Assembly (NCBI GenBank): GCA_964603985.1
Contig: CAZRXG010000002.1
Location: 186,001 to 250,000, forward strand
Length of the DNA stretch: 64,000 bases
Reading direction: 5' to 3'
Source: CAZRXG01 sp964603985
Lineage (GTDB): Bacteria > Chloroflexota > Anaerolineae > Aggregatilineales > UBA3940
Shown here piece after piece: positions 60,546 through 64,000 of this stretch (its first letter is position 1; each line of letters begins with the position of its first letter). The notes beneath the pieces were generated by a model. It was not told where the DNA came from. It saw only the letters and a list, made by a program, of their open reading frames with translations, and ran no database searches. Both the position numbers and the translations under genes were made by a program.

Positions 60546-60980
60546 CTAAACCGGCTCGTCAAGGACGACCACCGGTACCTCAGAGACCTGCCCATCCCGA
60601 ATCGTGAAGGCGCGCACGCTGACCTCGTGGCCGGACGGATCGGGAACGAGGAGCAAGCTCAGCGCCTCCGGGTAATGGGCCTGCGCCACGTCGGTGGGAG
60701 ACGGGTCGGTGCGCGCTCCGGGAGGATGAGAATGGTAGATGGCTACCAGATCCCATCCCCGCTCCTCAAGGGTGAGCAGCACGTCGATCTGGGCCTGCGG
60801 CTCCATCACAAACCCGGTGGCCGGATCGGGGGCGACATTGGGAACAGGGAAGACCTCTTTCGCCCGCCCCCCTACCCCACCCAACAAACCACACACTTCG
60901 TGAGGCATGCCAGAGCGTACATGCTCGATAATAAGCCGCAGGTGCCCGGCTGTCATTCGCAGCCGATCCGGCGTCGTCAT
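60546..60980 (-). CDS. JAMM/Mov34 (MPN+) zinc metalloprotease, Mec-like
   Basis: 144 residues, a single JAMM domain. The catalytic Glu28 is in PHEVCGLLGG, and HSHPPGARTDPSPTD gives His83, His85, Ser94 and Asp97 (HxHPx7Sx2D). Stand-alone bacterial JAMM proteins such as mycobacterial Mec cut amino acids or extensions from the Gly-Gly end of sulfur-carrier proteins. The likely partner here is the MoaD-ThrC fusion 41 kb away, though other carriers may exist. A terminator-like hairpin lies in its leader. All catalytic residues are present. Confidence 0.9.
   Translation of the reverse strand: MTTPDRLRMTAGHLRLIIEHVRSGMPHEVCGLLGGVGGRAKEVFPVPNVAPDPATGFVMEPQAQIDVLLTLEERGWDLVAIYHSHPPGARTDPSPTDVAQAHYPEALSLLLVPDPSGHEVSVRAFTIRDGQVSEVPVVVLDEPV
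60867..60878 (+). repeat. CCCCCCTACCCC 12-mer, KOPS-like, copy 6
   Basis: Exact copy inside the JAMM gene, encoding the loop after GLLGG (minus strand GGVGGR). Confidence 0.6.
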
Positions 60981-61004
60981 GGCTCAGTCCCCCATCAGAT
61001 GAGT

Positions 61005-61024
61005 AAAACCCCAAAATGTTGGGG
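61005..61024 (-). promoter_or_regulatory. Terminator-like hairpin in the leader of the JAMM gene
   Basis: CCCCAA (61009-61014) pairs with TTGGGG (61019-61024), loop AATG; on the minus strand TTTT follows (61008-61005), 25 nt before the JAMM ATG. It could attenuate JAMM expression or stop antisense read-through. Confidence 0.4.
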
Positions 61025-61066
61025 GGACCCCGGAGACCAGAACGCACATCCCATCATGACCAAGTG

Positions 61067-61075
61067 TGCTATAAT
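61067..61075 (+). promoter_or_regulatory. Extended -10 promoter of the DtxR/MntR regulator
   Basis: TGCTATAAT, a full TATAAT with TGn; start near 61082, leader about 37 nt; GAGG before the GTG. Confidence 0.65.
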
Positions 61076-61118
61076 GAACATAGTTTTTGGATGCAGCTAA
61101 ATCTCGATTGAGGTACTC

Positions 61119-61802
61119 GTGATAACTCAGGAACGAGAAGACTATCTCAAGACGATCTACAAGCTCCAGCATAAAGAGTCGCCCGTCCGCACAACCTCTA
61201 TCGCCAGGGCGCTGGGCATCGAACCGGCTTCAGTGACCGGCGTGATCAAACGCCTGAGCGAACTCAAACTGGTGAAGTACCAGCCCTACAAAGGCGTCAC
61301 CCTCACCGAGACGGGCGAAAAGATAGCGCTTGAGGTCCTCCGCCACCACAGGCTGATCGAGCTATACCTGCTGGAAGCGCTGGGTTATAGCTGGGACGAA
61401 GTGCACGACGAAGCAGAGCGTCTTGAGCACGTCGTATCTGACCTGTTTGAAGAACGCATCGCCGCCGCGCTGGGCCACCCGGAAATCGACCCCCACGGCG
61501 CGCCGATCCCCACCAAAGATGGGACAATCGCAGCCCACACCGGACATCTACTGAGCGAAATGGAGGCCGGACAGAGCGGCCATATCTTACAGGTCAACGA
61601 CGACGATCCGGGTTTGCTGCGCTACCTCGGCGGGCTGGGGCTTCAGCCCGGTGTACACCTCACCGTATTGCAGGTTGCGCCCTACGGCGGGCCGATCCGC
61701 ATCCAGGCCGACGACAAAACCCACGACCTGGGCGTAGAGGCGGCGGCGTTCATCCTCGTCAAGGTAGACGAAGAGGAGACGAGCGACGAGGAGACTGAAT
61801 AA
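61119..61802 (+). CDS. DtxR/MntR-family metal-dependent transcriptional repressor
   Basis: 227 residues, GTG start. Winged helix-turn-helix about 1-65 (EDYLKTIYKLQ, ALGIEPASVTGVIKRLSE), dimerisation/metal domain about 65-140 (RHHRLIELYLLEALGYSWDEVHDEAERLEH pattern, GHPEIDPHG), and a C-terminal FeoA/SH3-like domain (about 150-215). It senses Mn or Fe and represses uptake genes. No metal transporter is next to it. The end is very acidic. Confidence 0.92.
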   Translation: MITQEREDYLKTIYKLQHKESPVRTTSIARALGIEPASVTGVIKRLSELKLVKYQPYKGVTLTETGEKIALEVLRHHRLIELYLLEALGYSWDEVHDEAERLEHVVSDLFEERIAAALGHPEIDPHGAPIPTKDGTIAAHTGHLLSEMEAGQSGHILQVNDDDPGLLRYLGGLGLQPGVHLTVLQVAPYGGPIRIQADDKTHDLGVEAAAFILVKVDEEETSDEETE

Positions 61803-61814
61803 CCGGCCAGGCAC

Positions 61815-63251
61815 TCAGCCGCCGAGAATGCCGCCCCCGGTCATCCTGCGGGCATCGAGCAGCCCGTCGACCTCCTCCTCAGACAAATAGCCTTTCTCAA
61901 GCACGACCTCGCGGATCGTCCGCCCGCTCTCCATTGCCTCCTTTGCAACCTCCGCGCCCTTAAGATAACCGATCACGGGATTAAGCGCCGTCACCAGGAT
62001 GGCATTCCTGGCGAGCCACCCCTCGGCCTTTTCCCGGTTGGCGACCAGACCGTCAACCGCTCGGACCTTGAGCACACCCAGGGAGCTGATGGTCACGTCC
62101 ATCATCTGGAAGAGATTGTATCCCATGATCGGCATCATGACGTTAAGCTCCAGTTGACCGGCCTGCCCGCACAGCATGACGGTCAGGTCGTTGCCCATGA
62201 CGTGATACATGGCCTGGTTGACCATCTCCACGATACTGGGGTTGATCTTGCCGGGCATGATGCTTGAGCCGGGCTGAACCACCGGCAGGGTGATCTCCGC
62301 CAGACCGGTCGAGGGGCCGGAGGACAGCAGGCGAAGATCGTTGGCGATACGCGTCACGTCCTGGGCGAGGGTGCGGATCGCCCCGCTGAAGTGGACGACA
62401 TCCTGCATCGACTGCATCGATTCAAACAGGTTGTCAGACGTTTCCAGCTCCAGGCCGGTCAGCTCTTCCAACCCGGCCACCATCCGTGCGTGGTACTGGG
62501 GATGGGCGTTCAGGCCGGTGCCGGTGGCCGTCCCGCCAATGCCAAGCCGACGCAGACCGTTCGCGGCCTCGACGATTTTATCCGTGTTACGCTCAACCGC
62601 ACGCGCATAGGCACCGAACTCCTGCCCCAGCCGCACGGGAACAGCATCCTGGAGATGCGTCCGGCCCGACTTGACGATGTCATCAAACTCGCGGGCCTTC
62701 GACCGGAAAGCGTCGGCCAGATCGTCGAGCGTGTCGGTAAGCTCCTCCAGCCGCCAGAGACACCCCAGACGGATCGCGGTGGGGATGGTGTCGTTGGTGG
62801 ACTGGGCCATGTTGACATGATCGTTGGGGTGCACCGGTTTGGCCGGGTCGTCGAGAGCAAAGCCGAGGATCTGGTTGGCACGGTTGGCGATGACCTCGTT
62901 GGCGTTCATGTTATGCGATGTGCCCGCCCCGGCCTGGAACGGGTCCACGACGAAGTGATCGTCCCAGCGGCCCTCCATCACCTCTTCGGCGGCCTGCACG
63001 ATCGCGTGGGCGATCTGCTCACCGGAGATGGCTTTATCACCCGCCTGTCGATCCTCGAAAAGCCCCAACGAGAAGTTGACCCCGGCAGCCACCCGCTTGA
63101 TGGCGGCCATGGCCCAGATAAACGCGCGATACTGCTTGAGGCCGGAAATGGGGAAGTTTTCAACGGCGCGCCGGGTCTGAGCCGCGTAAAGTGCGTCAGC
63201 CGGGACTTTGAGCTTGCCCAGCGAGTCCTTTTCGATCCGGAAACCGCTCAT
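61815..63251 (-). CDS. Class II fumarase / aspartase superfamily lyase
   Basis: 478 residues. The superfamily signature GSSIMPGKINPS is complete; SGRTHLQDAVPV, FQAGAGTSHNMNANEV and QSTNDTIPTAI are the other conserved blocks. Fumarase (FumC) and aspartate ammonia-lyase (AspA) share these. PGKINP resembles FumC, while GAGTS and the C-terminal part resemble AspA, so I leave the choice open. Either way it releases fumarate or hydrates it. Convergent with the DtxR gene, 12 nt apart. Confidence 0.9.
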   Translation of the reverse strand: MSGFRIEKDSLGKLKVPADALYAAQTRRAVENFPISGLKQYRAFIWAMAAIKRVAAGVNFSLGLFEDRQAGDKAISGEQIAHAIVQAAEEVMEGRWDDHFVVDPFQAGAGTSHNMNANEVIANRANQILGFALDDPAKPVHPNDHVNMAQSTNDTIPTAIRLGCLWRLEELTDTLDDLADAFRSKAREFDDIVKSGRTHLQDAVPVRLGQEFGAYARAVERNTDKIVEAANGLRRLGIGGTATGTGLNAHPQYHARMVAGLEELTGLELETSDNLFESMQSMQDVVHFSGAIRTLAQDVTRIANDLRLLSSGPSTGLAEITLPVVQPGSSIMPGKINPSIVEMVNQAMYHVMGNDLTVMLCGQAGQLELNVMMPIMGYNLFQMMDVTISSLGVLKVRAVDGLVANREKAEGWLARNAILVTALNPVIGYLKGAEVAKEAMESGRTIREVVLEKGYLSEEEVDGLLDARRMTGGGILGG

Positions 63252-63295
63252 AACTTACTCCTCTCCAACACAGCACCGGCCCACAAAAAAAGAAA

Positions 63296-63320
63296 GGAGC
63301 AGCGCCGGATGGGCTGCTCC
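63296..63320 (-). terminator. Rho-independent terminator of the ferredoxin gene
   Basis: GGAGCAGC (63296-63303) pairs with GCTGCTCC (63313-63320), loop 9 nt; on the minus strand TTTCTTTTTTT follows. 46 nt after the ferredoxin stop. Confidence 0.9.
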
Positions 63321-63365
63321 CATTGGGATTTCCCCAACGTAGGGGGCTAGAACAATACCACCCTG

Positions 63366-63713
63366 TTAAAGGGCGTCGTAGCCAGGCCCGCTCTCGAAGA
63401 AATCGTAGTTGGGTTGAATGTCAGGCGTCAGGTCGACGGTCTCACCGCCAGCCGCCGCAGCGCGCTGCTTCGTATCGTGAGGAACACGCTCCTGACCGGC
63501 CTTCATTTCGTAGTCGGTCGGTACTTCCTCTTCGATGAAGATCGCTTCGTAGGGGCACTCAGGGACGCACGCGCCGCAGTCGATGCAGGTATCGGGGTCG
63601 ATATAGAACCAGGGCCACTCGGACTCCGGTTCCCCCCCGACGATGCACTCGACGGGACAAACGTCCACGCAAGCTGCATCCCGCAGGCACAGACTCGTGA
63701 TAATGTGTGTCAT
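63366..63713 (-). CDS. Ferredoxin, 7Fe or 2[4Fe-4S] type
   Basis: 115 residues. CLRDAACVDVCPVECI and CIDCGACVPECPYEAI are the two cluster motifs; the wide spacing in the first fits a [3Fe-4S]/[4Fe-4S] ferredoxin as in FdxA. The C-terminal 45 residues are an extension with no Cys. GAGAGGAG lies before the ATG. It follows the superoxide dismutase gene by 66 nt. Confidence 0.92.
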   Translation of the reverse strand: MTHIITSLCLRDAACVDVCPVECIVGGEPESEWPWFYIDPDTCIDCGACVPECPYEAIFIEEEVPTDYEMKAGQERVPHDTKQRAAAAGGETVDLTPDIQPNYDFFESGPGYDAL

Positions 63714-63779
63714 GTAGGATTTCTCCTCTCTTCGTTTAGAGGTTTATGGGTGCAAGTAAAGAAAAAAACGCACCAACTA

Positions 63780-64000
63780 CTACGTAGCTGCATCAAAGCG
63801 AGTGGCAACCTCGCTCCAATTGACCACATTCCACCAGGCTGCGACGTATTCCGCACGGCGATTCTGATATTTGAGATAATACGCGTGCTCCCAGACATCC
63901 AGGCCGAGGATCGGGGTCATCCCCTGAGAGACCGGGTTGTCCTGATTGGGGGTGCTGAGCACAACCAGCTTGCCACCGCTCACGCACAGCCAGCCCCAAC
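63780..64000 (-). CDS. Superoxide dismutase, Fe/Mn type (5' end beyond window)
   Basis: Only the last 73 codons are present. The visible part has WGWLCVSGGK, LGLDVWEHAYYLKYQN (metal Asp and His: DVWEH) and EYVAAWWNVVNW, diagnostic of Fe/Mn superoxide dismutase. The start lies to the right of the window. Metal choice cannot be told from this fragment. Confidence 0.93.
   Translation of the reverse strand, partial: WGWLCVSGGKLVVLSTPNQDNPVSQGMTPILGLDVWEHAYYLKYQNRRAEYVAAWWNVVNWSEVATRFDAAT

Noticed and set aside
1..64000. CRISPR arrays, insertion sequences, prophage or integrase genes
   Set aside because: No direct-repeat/spacer pattern, transposase or integrase motif was seen in any frame.

Overview
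The window is a dense, high-GC bacterial chromosome segment with no rRNA, tRNA, CRISPR array, insertion sequence or phage gene that I could see. The best guess at the host is a member of the Chloroflexota, probably Anaerolineae-like. The reasons are many secreted or membrane-anchored proteins joined by Pro/Thr-rich linkers, a RpoC with a long coiled-coil insertion and no adjacent rpoB, kinase/FHA signalling proteins, and the family mixture. This is inference from gene content, not a database match. Promoters that I could read are ordinary sigma-70 type (TTGACA-like, 16-18 nt, TATAAT-like) or extended -10 (TGnTATAAT).

Layout, left to right. 1-8 kb: an M28 peptidase (cut by the left edge) downstream of trmFO, a DUF3524-type glycosyltransferase related to tRNA-queuosine mannosyltransferase, a hairpin-rich intergenic element, gyrA, and a LysM/glycoside hydrolase. 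8-17.5 kb (minus strand): rpoC, a coiled-coil/zinc-ribbon protein, prfB with its programmed +1 frameshift, a Cys-rich repeat membrane protein, ftsY. 17.6-22 kb (plus strand): a fusion of a MoaD/ThiS-like sulfur carrier with threonine synthase, then fabF, rnc and an RmlD-like reductase. 22-28.6 kb: a membrane EEP-fold protein, a divergent FHA-winged-helix regulator / Ser-Thr kinase pair, and a GH3 enzyme. 28.9-32.2 kb: a peptide/nickel-type ABC importer lacking its ATPases. 32.4-36.3 kb: a membrane protein, a small anchored protein and a trypsin-like protease. 36.2-42.3 kb: miaA, a UPF0102 nuclease-like gene, cinA, an MFS transporter, a lipoprotein and tlyA. 42.5-47.6 kb: rseP, a HEAT-repeat gene, an MA-like metallopeptidase, acylphosphatase and a FecR-like protein. 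47.7-52.2 kb: an M23/glycoside-hydrolase fusion and a kinase-FGE fusion, with a divergent zinc-ribbon membrane protein. 52.2-57 kb: a MacB/LolD-like ABC system and eno. 57-64 kb: mnmA, prepilin peptidase, a branched-chain amino-acid-type binding lipoprotein, a JAMM protease, a DtxR/MntR regulator, a fumarase/aspartase family lyase, a ferredoxin and the end of a superoxide dismutase.

Themes. Several genes modify tRNA or rRNA (trmFO, DUF3524, miaA, mnmA, tlyA). Envelope and sensing genes dominate the rest. The most interesting item is the MoaD-ThrC fusion: a sulfur-carrier domain with its Gly-Gly end buried inside a PLP enzyme, in a genome that also carries a stand-alone JAMM protease. It resembles the mycobacterial CysO/CysM/Mec cysteine pathway. 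A second genome-scale signal is the motif CCCCCCTACCCC, found on the plus strand only. Its complement contains GGGTAGGG, a match to the FtsK-orienting KOPS consensus, and its orientation agrees with gyrA, rpoC and eno all being on the minus strand.
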